64,000 nt of DNA from Bradyrhizobium sp. 190 (GCF_023073415.1 NZ_JADPJL010000012.1:446501-510500); one strand, 5' to 3'. Counted from the first letter of the stretch, positions 1-9,419 are shown. The notes: generated by a model not told the origin, from the sequence alone. Program-made: numbers and translations.

Positions 1-1061
1 TCGATCGCCGGATCGGATTCGCCAAATGTATCCGCATTGTCCATCATCGTGACTGCTAACACGATCTCGCCCTCGGCGTCGAAGACGGGAACGCTGACCG
101 AGTTAACCGGATCATCGGTGATGCCGGGATCGGTCAGGTTGTACGAGGCGGCAAAGCCGGTCTTCCGCACTTTCTCCAACCAGGCCGCGAACTCGCTGCG
201 CGAAGAGAACCGCAACGGGTCGCCACGTTTCGCCGCGGCGGCCAGTTCCTCATCGATGAAGGGCGCCGTGACCACGCTCGGTGCGAAGGCCGCGAATACT
301 GAACCGGTAGCGGACTCCAATAACGAGACGACGAGACCACACCGGAGCCGGGTACGCAAAGGTCTAGTCCCTTCCCACCACCAGATCATTGTGGGACCGA
401 AGTTGCCCCACACCGCGAGGCCGATGCTCCGGTCCATCTCGTGGCCTAGCTCGTCAATCACTGGTCTGGCGGCGTGCACCGCCTTCAACGTCGCGATGTT
501 GCTTTCATCTGTCTCCGAGGACAGCAGGGGTGCGTGCGGGTGCACGATCATGTAGGCGCCGCTGCGCAACGCAAGCGGCTTGCGATCGGTGTTGCGCACC
601 CGTAGCACGCGCCCAACGAACACGACGTGATCGCCGCCCGGGTAGCTGAACTCGCGCCGGCACTCAAGCTGCGCGACCGCGCCGTCGATGAGTGGCACGC
701 CGTCTCCGCCGCGTGTGACCGCGACGCCCTCAAAGCGGCCGGGACCTGACTTGGCAAAGCGATTGGATATCTCGATCTGGTCTTCAGCAAGAATGTTGAC
801 GGCAAAGGTCTCCGCAGTGCTGTAGATCTTGAAGTTGGTGGCGTTAAGCCTGAGACTCCAGAGGATCAGCGGCGGATCGAGCGAGACGGAGCTAAAGGAA
901 TTCGCTGTCAAGCCGTACGGTGTGCCGTCCGGCGACACCGTCGTAATCACGGTAACGCCCGTAACGAACTCGCCCAGGCAGCGGCGGAAGTCCGTCGCGG
1001 TAAACTCCACCATCGAAGGCGCGGCGGGGCTGGTTGGTTGCTCTGCAGGGGACTGGCTCAT
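1..1061 (-). CDS. Flavin reductase with C-terminal IclR-like effector-binding domain (partial)
   Basis: The frame is open from ATG at 1061 to the left edge (353 codons, no stop), so the C-terminus is outside the window. Residues about 20-175 are a flavin reductase domain of the HpaC type, with the flavin-site segment NSFSSVSLDPPL at 54-65 and GGDH at 142-145. From about 185 onward the sequence resembles the ligand-sensing domain of IclR regulators, without a helix-turn-helix. Such reductases give reduced FMN or FAD to a separate monooxygenase; the reductase of Acinetobacter 4-hydroxyphenylacetate hydroxylase is a known case where an extra C-terminal domain makes the reductase respond to substrate. 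The partner is probably the luciferase-like gene just upstream, or a gene beyond the edge. The family is clear; effector control is inferred. Confidence 0.85.
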   Translation of the reverse strand, partial: MSQSPAEQPTSPAAPSMVEFTATDFRRCLGEFVTGVTVITTVSPDGTPYGLTANSFSSVSLDPPLILWSLRLNATNFKIYSTAETFAVNILAEDQIEISNRFAKSGPGRFEGVAVTRGGDGVPLIDGAVAQLECRREFSYPGGDHVVFVGRVLRVRNTDRKPLALRSGAYMIVHPHAPLLSSETDESNIATLKAVHAARPVIDELGHEMDRSIGLAVWGNFGPTMIWWWEGTRPLRTRLRCGLVVSLLESATGSVFAAFAPSVVTAPFIDEELAAAAKRGDPLRFSSRSEFAAWLEKVRKTGFAASYNLTDPGITDDPVNSVSVPVFDAEGEIVLAVTMMDNADTFGESDPAI

Positions 1062-1205
1062 GAAGAAACCTCGGCTGGACAGAGGGCGCAATTCGGGAGA
1101 GCACAGGATCACTGGTCAAACGATCCGGCTTGGCCATGGCGACAATCGAATTTAGCCAGCCCAGCCGCAATTCTCGGCCGCCTCGATATTCGGCGGCGCG
1201 ATTAC

Positions 1206-2258
1206 TCATGAGAAATGCGGGATGACCTTCTCGGCGAGGGTCCGCATGATGCGGCGCTGAAGGTCAAGGGACATGCCCGCCATTCCCACCGCGAAGCTGA
1301 GCTCCGTGATACCCACCACATCTCTCAGATAAGTGATGCGCTCAATCGCGGCCTTCGGATCGCAGAATATGGAAAATGATTCCTGATGCTCGAAGTCATA
1401 CCCCCCGCTGATGTTGCGGTCCTTCCGGTACTGTTCGGAGCCGTAGTGCTCGTAGCTCTTGCCCGGTGGCGGCTTGTACGCGACTGCGCCGGAAAAAAGC
1501 GACTGGAAGCGTCGCATCAACTGATCTGCCGTTTCTCTGGCTTCACTCGTTTCGTCAAGAACGACCGTCATCCGGTCCATTCGAATACGATCGCCGGATT
1601 GAGGCAGCCCGGCCGCACGGCGGGCCGCCTTGTACGTTTCGACCTGCCCCTTGCAAACGTCGAGATTGTCCAACGGGTTTTTCAGAAAGCCATGGTCCTG
1701 GCGGCCAATTTTCTCCAGGGAATGAAAGCTTACTCCGGCGACCCAGATCGGGGGGTGCGGTTGTTGGGTAGGCTTTGGATAAACGGCGATCGGTTCGACG
1801 TTCGAGTAGTAAGTCCCCGTGAATGAAAACGGATCCGGAGAAAATGCTTGCTTCACAACCTGCAAATACTCGTCAAATCTCTCAGCAGAGTCCTCCATAT
1901 TGATGTTGAGGCCGTCGTAGGCGCGGCGCTGATAGCCTCGTCCAATGCCGATGTCGATTCGTCCTTCGCTCATGATATCGAGCATCGCGACGCGTTCGGC
2001 GAACTGGATCGGGTGATGATGGGGAAGCACTGATATGCCAGGGCAAAATCGAATCTTCTTCGTTTTGGCCGAAAGGTAGGAGAAATATTGCAAGCAGTCG
2101 GGGTTGAGCAGGTACGGAGTGAAGTGCTGCTCCCCGATCATAAAGTGAGAAAAGCCAAATTGTTCAGCCGACACGCACGATTCGATGCTTCGGTGAAACG
2201 CAGCGGCGATCGTCTCGTTCTCCTGCGACTGCGCAAAATAGGTGATCCCGAACTTCAT
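1206..2258 (-). CDS. LLM-class (luciferase-like) flavin-dependent monooxygenase
   Basis: A 350-residue bacterial luciferase-like protein with a TIM-barrel fold. The N-terminus MKFGITYFAQ, GEQHF at 42-46, the H-rich strand end near 80-82 (VLPHHHP) and GRGYQ at 106-110 are typical of LLM oxidoreductases. These use reduced flavin and oxygen, often for Baeyer-Villiger-like oxidation, desulfonation or ring hydroxylation; the substrate cannot be read from sequence. The gene lies 144 bp upstream of the flavin reductase on the same strand and 38 bp downstream of an alpha/beta hydrolase, so the three look like one transcription unit in which the reductase could supply FMNH2. Confidence 0.88.
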   Translation of the reverse strand: MKFGITYFAQSQENETIAAAFHRSIESCVSAEQFGFSHFMIGEQHFTPYLLNPDCLQYFSYLSAKTKKIRFCPGISVLPHHHPIQFAERVAMLDIMSEGRIDIGIGRGYQRRAYDGLNINMEDSAERFDEYLQVVKQAFSPDPFSFTGTYYSNVEPIAVYPKPTQQPHPPIWVAGVSFHSLEKIGRQDHGFLKNPLDNLDVCKGQVETYKAARRAAGLPQSGDRIRMDRMTVVLDETSEARETADQLMRRFQSLFSGAVAYKPPPGKSYEHYGSEQYRKDRNISGGYDFEHQESFSIFCDPKAAIERITYLRDVVGITELSFAVGMAGMSLDLQRRIMRTLAEKVIPHFS

Positions 2259-2296
2259 TTTTCAGTTCCTTCTAACTTGTTTGTCGATGGGAGCGT

Positions 2297-3331
2297 TCAT
2301 GATTCAAAGAAGTCGATCAGGCGGCGAAAGAATTGTTCGCGTCCGTGATGCAAGTGGAGCGCGTGTCCTCCGTTTGGGAGGAGCGCCAGATGCTTGTCGG
2401 TTGACGCGATCGCTCCAAAGTACCTGAGCAGGGAGTCCTTCTCTTCCCACATGAAATCACCGGCCCCCAACACGATCAGCGTCGGTATTGTGAGTTTCGC
2501 TGGATCCGAGAGAGGCATTCGGGTTTGGAAATCAACAGCGACGCCGTTTGGCGATTGCGCGTCCCATTTTCGTCCTTCGTCCCACCACGGCTTGAGAGCC
2601 TTTTCTTCACCGTATTGGGACTGAAACGATTGATCCGAGCTCAGCTTCGTGCTCGTGAAAAACTGCTCTCGTAAATCAACGTCGATTGGGCCGCCGGAGC
2701 CTGGGATCACGCGCTCGATCTTCGGGCCATACAGCACCAACCTTCGCACGCGACTGTCCGATGACTCCGCATAAATGCTCGCAACCGTCGCACCCCAGGA
2801 CCAACCCAAAAGAACAACATCCTTGGCAGCCCGCTCGGCGCAGAGATAGTTGACGACGTGCCTGATGTCGTTGGCCGCGACTTCGGTCGTAACCTTGAGC
2901 CCCGAGGGATGATGGTCCGATCGACCATAATTTTGTATATCCACACAGAAGACGTCGAAGCCCGCGAGCGCGAGAACATCCATCAAGGAGAAGGGTACTT
3001 CGTTTGATTCAGTCGGAACAGGCAGATCAAACGCCACCCGCGCCGAGCGCCGGGAGCCATGGGCGAGCACGACGATCCGGCCATCTGCCGAGAGACGGTA
3101 GGGGTCGAGATCTGCGCGCCGCTTCTCCCAAACGTGGATGTTGATCGGCGCGCCGTCATGCGCGGATACGCTTTGAACCCGATGCTCCGTACCCAAAATG
3201 GACGTTTCGGTCAGCTCTGCGCCTCCGAGTGAACGATCCCTGATGTCGAACTTACTTTTTTGCTTCACTGACTTAACTCCCCGTCTCGGCTGCAGAAGCT
3301 TTCCCGCATCGCCGATCGTCCTGTTGTCCAA
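2297..3331 (-). CDS. Alpha/beta-hydrolase fold protein
   Basis: A 344-residue serine hydrolase. HG at 91-92 matches the oxyanion-hole position, GWSWG at 176-180 is the nucleophile elbow (Ser178), and the C-terminal GGHALHLHHG carries the probable catalytic His. The first roughly 45 residues precede the fold, so a later start (for example near residue 20) is possible. It is first in the minus-strand unit with the luciferase-like monooxygenase and diverges from the FMN reductase/BVMO genes. Cleavage of an ester or lactone made by one of the neighbouring Baeyer-Villiger-type enzymes is a reasonable inference. Confidence 0.82.
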   Translation of the reverse strand: MDNRTIGDAGKLLQPRRGVKSVKQKSKFDIRDRSLGGAELTETSILGTEHRVQSVSAHDGAPINIHVWEKRRADLDPYRLSADGRIVVLAHGSRRSARVAFDLPVPTESNEVPFSLMDVLALAGFDVFCVDIQNYGRSDHHPSGLKVTTEVAANDIRHVVNYLCAERAAKDVVLLGWSWGATVASIYAESSDSRVRRLVLYGPKIERVIPGSGGPIDVDLREQFFTSTKLSSDQSFQSQYGEEKALKPWWDEGRKWDAQSPNGVAVDFQTRMPLSDPAKLTIPTLIVLGAGDFMWEEKDSLLRYFGAIASTDKHLALLPNGGHALHLHHGREQFFRRLIDFFES

Positions 3332-3663
3332 TATACGAACGATGGCAAGATACGAGAAAGAATGAACCTTTAGCTTGGAGAGACTTGGATCCTACTTCTC
3401 GCGATTGTCTTGAAAAGACGAGATAAGCGCGCAATAAGAGCCTCTCGGACCAAACTGCGTCGTTGGCTATTATGCGCAGAATTTCAGATAGTGCAATAAA
3501 AAGTATGAAAAGTGTTGCACTGTGCGAAAATCGTTTGTACGATGCGAAATTGAAGGGCGTCGGTGTGCTTTGGGGCCGGCTGCGAAGAAGCAGACAACAA
3601 GTGGATCACGCCGCGAAGTACCTCGACCGATTGCTTCGTATCCCTCCGCTGTGGAGAGCTGAC
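3332..3663. promoter_or_regulatory. Divergent promoter region, hydrolase / FMN reductase
   Basis: This 332-bp region separates two divergent genes. It contains an inverted repeat AGTGCAA (3490-3496) ... TTGCACT (3515-3521) with 18 bp between the arms, and a shorter GTCTT-GAA-AAGAC at 3407-3419. Either could be an operator. No regulator can be assigned, and no convincing -35/-10 pair was placed. An open frame continues upstream of the FMN reductase start through this region, but the family N-terminus and ribosome-binding site favour the start at 3664. Confidence 0.35.
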
Positions 3664-4272
3664 ATGAACAAGACCAAACCGTTTATTGTTGGGATTGGAG
3701 GAACCACGCGCGAGGGCTCGTCGTCGGAAAAAGCGCTGGCCGTAGCCTTGGCTCATGCAAGCCGCCGAGGAGCCGAAATTCTAACGTTCGGCGGAAGCGA
3801 CCTCTTGTCCTTGCCGCTTTACGATCCGTCGAATCCGGTTGAGCGCCTCGTGCCCAAGGCGAGGCATCTGATTAATGCTCTTCGTCGGGCTGACGGTGTT
3901 GTCTTTTCCTCGCCTTGCTATCATGGCGGTATTTCCGGCCTGATCAAGAATGCCGTCGACTATATGGAGACTATGCGCGCGGATGAGCGCGTCTATCTCG
4001 ATGGCCGGGCCGTCGGCGTAGTCGGATGCGGATTTGGCTGGCAAGGCCCAAATGCCGTCGTCTCATCGCTACGTTCCATCACGCACGCATTGCGGGGTTG
4101 GCCGGTCCCGCTCGGGGTCGCAATCAATACGGCCGCGGTAAAATTCGACGACGACCTCTGTTCCTCCGACAGTGTGACGCAGCAACTCGAAATCATGATC
4201 GATCAGATCATCACGTTTGCCGAGATGTCCATTGATCGCGACCTGCGCGAGATGCACAGAATCGCCGTTTAA
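3664..4272 (+). CDS. NADPH-dependent FMN reductase (flavodoxin-like)
   Basis: A 202-residue protein of the SsuE/ArsH/chromate-reductase flavodoxin-fold family. The phosphate-binding loop GIGGTTREGSS spans 10-20, and the flavin-ring segment SSPCYHGGISGLIKNAVDY spans 82-100 (family form SPxYHGSxSGxLKNAxDW). The start at 3664 is preceded by GGAGA and matches the usual family N-terminus; the open frame runs 67 codons further upstream, probably as leader. It would supply reduced FMN or act as a quinone/nitro reductase. It lies 181 bp upstream of the Baeyer-Villiger monooxygenase. BVMOs carry tightly bound FAD and use NADPH themselves, so a luciferase-like oxygenase is the more natural partner. Confidence 0.85.
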   Translation: MNKTKPFIVGIGGTTREGSSSEKALAVALAHASRRGAEILTFGGSDLLSLPLYDPSNPVERLVPKARHLINALRRADGVVFSSPCYHGGISGLIKNAVDYMETMRADERVYLDGRAVGVVGCGFGWQGPNAVVSSLRSITHALRGWPVPLGVAINTAAVKFDDDLCSSDSVTQQLEIMIDQIITFAEMSIDRDLREMHRIAV

Positions 4273-4453
4273 TTCTTATCCTTGTTCATCAGTTTTATGG
4301 AGCCGCGAGCGAACTACCGTCAACTCGCAGCGACGAACAGCTGGTCACCACTTCTGCGGCGCTGTCCGCCTTTGGAGACCGCTTGTGCTTGCGAGAACAA
4401 GCGAGAGCGGCGGCAGCTCAACGACAAGTCTTGAAAGAACGAAAGAGGGTCTG

Positions 4454-6079
4454 ATGTCCGAGAATGCAAAGCAACACGCGCGGGAGGCTTGCGAATACGA
4501 CGTGATCGTCGTCGGGGCCGGTTTCGGCGGGCTTTATGCGCTACACAAACTGCGGTCGGAAGGTTATTCCGTACGCGTGCTTGAAGCCGGGGAAGCTATC
4601 GGCGGCACCTGGTATTGGAATAGGTATCCCGGCGCGCGCTGCGACATCGAAAGCTTCCAGTATTCCTATTCCTTCTCGGACGAAATCCAGCAAGAGTGGG
4701 AGTGGTCCGAACTCTACGCGGCACAGCCCGAGATACTCCGGTACATCAATTATGTCGCCGACAAACTCGACCTGCGTCGGGATATAGAGCTGAACACGCA
4801 GGTGGTCGCTGCAACTTTCGATGACATCGAAAAGAAATGGCACGTTGTTACTAGGGCCGGTGAACTGCTGGTAGCACCATTCTGCGTCATGGCCTCGGGG
4901 TGCCTGTCGGTCCCGCTTTCCCTGTCCCTGAAAGGACTCGAAGCATTCGAGGGTCAGGTATACCGCACCTTTAATTGGCCAGAGGGCGGGGTCGATCTTG
5001 CCGGCAAGCGCGTTGGCCTCATCGGGACGGGCTCTTCCGGTATCCAAGCCACGCCCCGCCTGGCGGAACAGGCTGACCATCTGACCGTTTTTCAGCGGAC
5101 CCCGAATTTCAGTATTCCGGCCCACAATCGGAAGATGGAGCAGAAATACGCCCGTGATTGGAAGAAGGCGTATCGAGAACGTCGCCTTCAGGCGCTGGAA
5201 ACGAAGAGCTTAATTCTCTTGAACGCCGGACTGAAACCCGGGAGCGCTGTTACGCGCGAAGAGCGTCAAGAGGAATTCGAAGCGCGTTGGGCCGTCGGTG
5301 GTTTTGGCTTCATGAACATGTTTACGGACATATCTACCAACAAGGAAGTCAACGATCACGTGGCCGAATTTGTTCGGTCGAAGATAGTCGAGATCGTGCG
5401 GGATCCCGTCACTGCAGACAAGCTTTGCCCGAAGGATTACCCCATCGGCTCAAAACGCATATGCGTTGACACGGACTATTTTCAGACTTTCAACCGACCT
5501 AATGTGAAGCTGGTCGATATACAGACAGACCCCATCGTCACGGTTACGCCGACGGGCGTCCGGACACAGTCCGCAGAGCATCAGTTTAATGTGCTGGTAC
5601 TGGCTACGGGTTTTGACGCGATGACCGGAGCAATGCTTCGGATCGATATCACCGGCGTCGGCGGGCAGAAATTGAAAGACAAATGGGCCGAGGGCCCCAG
5701 GACCTATCTTGGAATGGCAATCTCAGGCTTTCCAAACATGTTCCTGATCACGGGTCCAGGCAGTCCTTCGGTGCTTTCGAACATGGTCACTGCCGTCGAG
5801 TTGCACGTCGATTGGATAGCCAAATGTATCGCCTATTTGAAGCAGAACGAGTATGTGGCGGTTGAAGCGGAGCATCAGGCGGAAGAGAAGTGGGTGGCAC
5901 GGGTGAATGAGCTGGGAAACGGCACACTCATTCCGAAGGGGAAAAACTCCTGGTATATGGGCGCGAATGTGCCCGGCAAGCCGCGGGTAATCCTGCCATT
6001 TCTGGGTGGCGCGGCGAACTATGCGAAAATTTGTGAAGAAATTGCGAACGACCGATATTCCGGATTTCGCTTCATCTAA
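4454..6079 (+). CDS. Baeyer-Villiger monooxygenase (type I, FAD/NADPH)
   Basis: 541 residues, normal for cyclohexanone/hydroxyacetophenone-type BVMOs. The FAD Rossmann motif GAGFGG spans 21-26 and the NADPH Rossmann motif GTGSSG spans 191-196. The second BVMO signature is complete: G51, W53, Y58-P59-G60, D64. The classical fingerprint F-x-G-x3-H-x3-W reads F165, G167, R171, W175, so the His is Arg. These enzymes insert oxygen beside a carbonyl, turning a ketone into an ester or lactone. The start at 4454 follows GAGGGT and begins just before the flavin-binding strand; a frame extending upstream to 4217 overlaps the FMN reductase and is unlikely to be used. An esterase-like hydrolase nearby would cleave the product. 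Confidence 0.92.
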   Translation: MSENAKQHAREACEYDVIVVGAGFGGLYALHKLRSEGYSVRVLEAGEAIGGTWYWNRYPGARCDIESFQYSYSFSDEIQQEWEWSELYAAQPEILRYINYVADKLDLRRDIELNTQVVAATFDDIEKKWHVVTRAGELLVAPFCVMASGCLSVPLSLSLKGLEAFEGQVYRTFNWPEGGVDLAGKRVGLIGTGSSGIQATPRLAEQADHLTVFQRTPNFSIPAHNRKMEQKYARDWKKAYRERRLQALETKSLILLNAGLKPGSAVTREERQEEFEARWAVGGFGFMNMFTDISTNKEVNDHVAEFVRSKIVEIVRDPVTADKLCPKDYPIGSKRICVDTDYFQTFNRPNVKLVDIQTDPIVTVTPTGVRTQSAEHQFNVLVLATGFDAMTGAMLRIDITGVGGQKLKDKWAEGPRTYLGMAISGFPNMFLITGPGSPSVLSNMVTAVELHVDWIAKCIAYLKQNEYVAVEAEHQAEEKWVARVNELGNGTLIPKGKNSWYMGANVPGKPRVILPFLGGAANYAKICEEIANDRYSGFRFI

Positions 6080-6214
6080 CGGTACAACGAGCAAGGCGTC
6101 ACAATCGACGCGAAACATATTCGCTCTTTTGCCAAATGCTAGGCCGGAAATCAGACGTCGGTAGAAAGGCCGAACGTACCAATGAGCTTGACTGCGCTAC
6201 GCTAGGGGGAAAGA

Positions 6215-6889
6215 TCACTCCCCATAATGACGCAATCGGTCGACATCGAGCACTGTGATGCCACCATATTCCAGGCGAAGCACACCTTCCTGCTCGAGCC
6301 GGTTGAGACAGCGATTGGTGTTCTGGCGCGAGATGCCGGAGAGCGCGCCAATCTCCTCCTGCTTGATCTCAAGATGCGCAATCAAGTTCGGGTAGAGCAC
6401 TGGATTGAACAGCGAAGCAATACCGCGGGCGACACGAGTCGTCATGTCCCTCGTGCGGCTATATTCGACCTGTCCGATGACTTGGCCGAGCCGCTCGTTG
6501 AGCTGCCGTACCAGAAACCGGTTAAATGCCACACTGTTCTCGAACAGCCAAACGAAGGTGGTGCGGTCCATGAGCGCCAGACGGGAATCGCGCAGCGCGA
6601 CGACGTCGTGCCGGCGCGCTTCGTTCTTGAGCACGCTGCCTTCGCCAAACCAGGCTCCGGACGTGAGGCTGGCGAAACTGGCTTCCTTGCCGTCCCGGGA
6701 GACGACGCCCATCCGCGCAAGCCCAGAGACCACTCCGGCCCAGTAATCGAAGCGGTCCCCGCGCATGAAGATGCATTCCTCGGCACCATAAGATCGCTCG
6801 ACGATACCAGTGCGGGCAACCTCGCTCTCGCGGACATCAAGCTCCTGCGACCAGGCGGCGACCCGCCTAAGGTGGTCCTGCGCAATCAT
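6215..6889 (-). CDS. Crp/Fnr-family transcriptional regulator
   Basis: 224 residues: an N-terminal cyclic-nucleotide-binding-like beta roll (about 25-130, with GAWFGEGSVL) and a C-terminal winged helix (about 160-220, with IKQEEIGALSGISRQNTNRCL as the HTH core). No N-terminal cysteine cluster is present, so it is not an oxygen-sensing FNR. The nucleotide-binding Arg/Glu pattern of CRP is not evident, so the ligand is unknown. It converges on the BVMO gene from the right and may control cluster A, but no binding site was identified. Confidence 0.88.
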   Translation of the reverse strand: MIAQDHLRRVAAWSQELDVRESEVARTGIVERSYGAEECIFMRGDRFDYWAGVVSGLARMGVVSRDGKEASFASLTSGAWFGEGSVLKNEARRHDVVALRDSRLALMDRTTFVWLFENSVAFNRFLVRQLNERLGQVIGQVEYSRTRDMTTRVARGIASLFNPVLYPNLIAHLEIKQEEIGALSGISRQNTNRCLNRLEQEGVLRLEYGGITVLDVDRLRHYGE

Positions 6890-7072
6890 TCATGATGCTC
6901 CGAAAGTCGTCCGTTCCTAGACAGCTGGACAGTAAATCGCAACAGAACAGCGTCGCGCGTGACTGGTTCGGGCAGGGGCGGAGCCTGACACCAAGCTCCG
7001 ACGGCAATAATGCGATCCGGTTTGACCACGTCACGGCGTATCGCGAGAGGGCCGCGATTCGGGGTAGTTACA

Positions 7073-7552
7073 TCAGGGGTTGATCAGAAGATCATTGGCG
7101 TTTCGCTCGAGAATTTCAATAACCCGGAAAGCCTCCTGCTGGGAAAGCCCGGAAAGCAGGCGGTTTTGGCGCTCCCAGGCAATCGGCGCCAGCTTTTGGA
7201 TCATCTCAACGCCGGCCGCCGTCAGTGAAATAAGAGTCATCCGGCTGTCGGTCGGATGGCCTTTACGGCTCACCAAGCCGCGCTTGTGCAGGCCGTCGAT
7301 CAATCGACTTACCCAAGCCTTGTCTATCCGTCCGCGGCGGCTGAGTTCCGCCACGGTGAGCGGTTGTTCCTCGCGCAGAACGATGAGTGCGCGGAGTTCG
7401 GAGTTGTTGATGTCAAACCGCCGTTCAAAAACAGCAGTTGCCGCCCGGCTGATGACATCGGCGAGATGGATCACGCGGAAAGCTACCAGGTCCGTTAGCG
7501 GAAACTGATCCTCTTGCCTTGCTGGCCGGAGGCCGCGGGCTTTGCGCGCCAT
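7073..7552 (-). CDS. MarR-family transcriptional regulator
   Basis: 159 residues with a winged helix at 65-110 (LTVAELSRRGRIDKAWVSRL then the wing around DSR). The gene is divergent from the aromatic-acid MFS importer, with 314 bp between. MarR proteins of this layout usually repress the neighbouring aromatic uptake or catabolic genes and release DNA on binding a phenolic ligand or its CoA ester. Control of the MFS/FMO pair is inferred from position. Confidence 0.88.
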   Translation of the reverse strand: MARKARGLRPARQEDQFPLTDLVAFRVIHLADVISRAATAVFERRFDINNSELRALIVLREEQPLTVAELSRRGRIDKAWVSRLIDGLHKRGLVSRKGHPTDSRMTLISLTAAGVEMIQKLAPIAWERQNRLLSGLSQQEAFRVIEILERNANDLLINP

Positions 7553-7866
7553 AGTCGTTGAACTCCGCTTGCTCTTAGTTCGCTAGGCATAGACGACTCG
7601 GAGCCCTTTACCAATCGCTGTCCCGCCGCATGGGCTAAATACTATATCGGAATTTATCGTTGTTTACACATCGTTGTCTTGACATCGATATGGTGGCGTG
7701 GTTTGGTGCGCGAAATAATGGATGGCGCCAAAGGCCGACTTGGCCTGCGCCTTAGAAATACCGGGCAGGATCGTCGCGATGGATGAAGGGCATGATCAGC
7801 TCAAATCACGCATGATTTCATAGCTCCGGAAGGCGCTAGAAGGCTACAGAGCCGATCGGAGGACCC
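7553..7866. promoter_or_regulatory. Divergent marR/MFS promoter region
   Basis: 314 bp between the divergent marR and MFS genes. It contains a tandem direct repeat, TATCGTTGT at 7655-7663 and CATCGTTGT at 7669-7677, with starts 14 bp apart. Just after it, TTGACA at 7679-7684 resembles a -35 hexamer. The repeats are the most likely regulator-binding element here. No matching copies were noticed elsewhere in the window. Confidence 0.4.
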
Positions 7867-9270
7867 ATGCTAGAGCAACCAATGGTTGACGTTTCGCGGC
7901 TGATCGACGAGCGCCGGATCAACGGCTTCAACATCAAGTTGGTGCTGTTCTCATTTCTGCTCGTCCTCCTCGACGGATACGACATCACTGCGGCGGCGTT
8001 TGCCGCGCCATTCCTCGTGAAGGAGTGGGGCATCACGAGTATGGCTACGCTCGGGCCGGTCTTCAGCGCGAGCCTGGTTGGCGTTCTCGCCGGCTCGCCG
8101 ATCTTCGGCTATGTGGGCGACCGGTTCGGCCGGAAAGTCGCGATCGTCGGCTCATGCCTTATGTTCGGCATCTTCACGCTTGCGTGCACCAAGGCGGGCG
8201 CGGTGACCGATCTGATTTATTTGCGCTTGCTCGCCGGCATCGGGATTGGGGGACTGCTCCCGAACATCACCGCATTGAACGGGGAGTTCGCCCCGCGCCG
8301 GATCCGCGCGACGATGATCATCGTCATGTTCACCGGCATCACCTTCGGCGGCGCGCTCCCGGGCCTCGTCTCCGCGACGCTCGTGCCGCAGTACGGGTGG
8401 CAGGTCCTCTTTCTCATCGGCGGCGCGATCCCGACCGCAGTTGCGATCCTTGCGATCTTTCTCCTGCCCGAGTCCTTGAAGTTTCTCGTGCTGAACAACC
8501 GCAGGCGCGAGGCTATCGTTCGTATCGTGCGCGCCCTCGACCCGGCGCTCCGTATCGGTCCGGAGACGCGCTTCGTGGTCCAGGGAGAGCCCGCATTTTC
8601 GGGGTTCACGCCAAAGCTGCTGTTCGCGGGCCGCCTTGCATATCTCACGCCACTCTTGTGGGTGATGTTCATATGCTGCCAGATGACTTTCTACTTCACC
8701 AATAGCTGGCTGCCCACGGTGCTTGCGACTGCGCAAGTGCCGACCTCGCATGCAGCGATCGCCACCTCGATCTTCCAGTTCGGCGGCACGGTCGGCGGTC
8801 TGGCGCTCGCCCGACCGCTCGATAAGTACGGCTTCACGCCAGTGGCGATGCTGTTCGCGCTATCGCTTCCGATCGTTGGCTCATTGGGCTTCCTCACCGG
8901 CATCGAGCCGCTGCTGATGACCGCCGTTTTCTTCGCCGGATTCTGCCTTCTCGGCCTGCAACTCGGGCTTAATGCAGCATCGGCGCTAATCTATCCAACC
9001 GCTTTCCGCGCCAATGGGTCCGGCTGGGCCTTCGCTGCCGGGCGCGTCGGTTCGGTGAGCGGTCCCGTGCTCGGCGGCATTCTGATCGCGATGAAGCTTC
9101 CGCTCTATGAGATCTTCCTGCTGCTGCTCATTCCGCTCGGCGTCGGGACCGTCGCAAGCGTCGTCATCGCCCGGCTGTTCGGAACGGGATTCCAGGACGA
9201 CGTTCCCGTCGCACCGGGTACCAAGACCCCCGCGTTACCTGCCCACGACGCGATCGGTGGCAAAGCATGA
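7867..9270 (+). CDS. MFS transporter, aromatic acid:H+ symporter (AAHS) family
   Basis: 467 residues with 12 predicted membrane helices. The AAHS hallmark DGYD lies in helix 1 (36-39) and the MFS motif GxxxDRxGRK falls at 81-90. PcaK, BenK, VanK and related proteins import benzoates, hydroxybenzoates and similar acids with protons across the inner membrane. The substrate here is unknown, but the downstream FMO and the divergent MarR gene suggest an aromatic or cyclic acid. The start at 7867 follows GGAGGACCC closely. Confidence 0.92.
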   Translation: MLEQPMVDVSRLIDERRINGFNIKLVLFSFLLVLLDGYDITAAAFAAPFLVKEWGITSMATLGPVFSASLVGVLAGSPIFGYVGDRFGRKVAIVGSCLMFGIFTLACTKAGAVTDLIYLRLLAGIGIGGLLPNITALNGEFAPRRIRATMIIVMFTGITFGGALPGLVSATLVPQYGWQVLFLIGGAIPTAVAILAIFLLPESLKFLVLNNRRREAIVRIVRALDPALRIGPETRFVVQGEPAFSGFTPKLLFAGRLAYLTPLLWVMFICCQMTFYFTNSWLPTVLATAQVPTSHAAIATSIFQFGGTVGGLALARPLDKYGFTPVAMLFALSLPIVGSLGFLTGIEPLLMTAVFFAGFCLLGLQLGLNAASALIYPTAFRANGSGWAFAAGRVGSVSGPVLGGILIAMKLPLYEIFLLLLIPLGVGTVASVVIARLFGTGFQDDVPVAPGTKTPALPAHDAIGGKA

Positions 9271-9419
9271 TCGCAGCCGCGCATCGACGCTGGCTCGGTA
9301 GTTAGCCTGAAGCGATAAAGCGCGGCGGATCGGAACGCGGGCGGCGCGGCGGTGAGCGGGCCGTCGCACTCCACCGTACGTGAATAAATTGAAGAGATGG
9401 CATAAGGAGTGAGCAGCCG

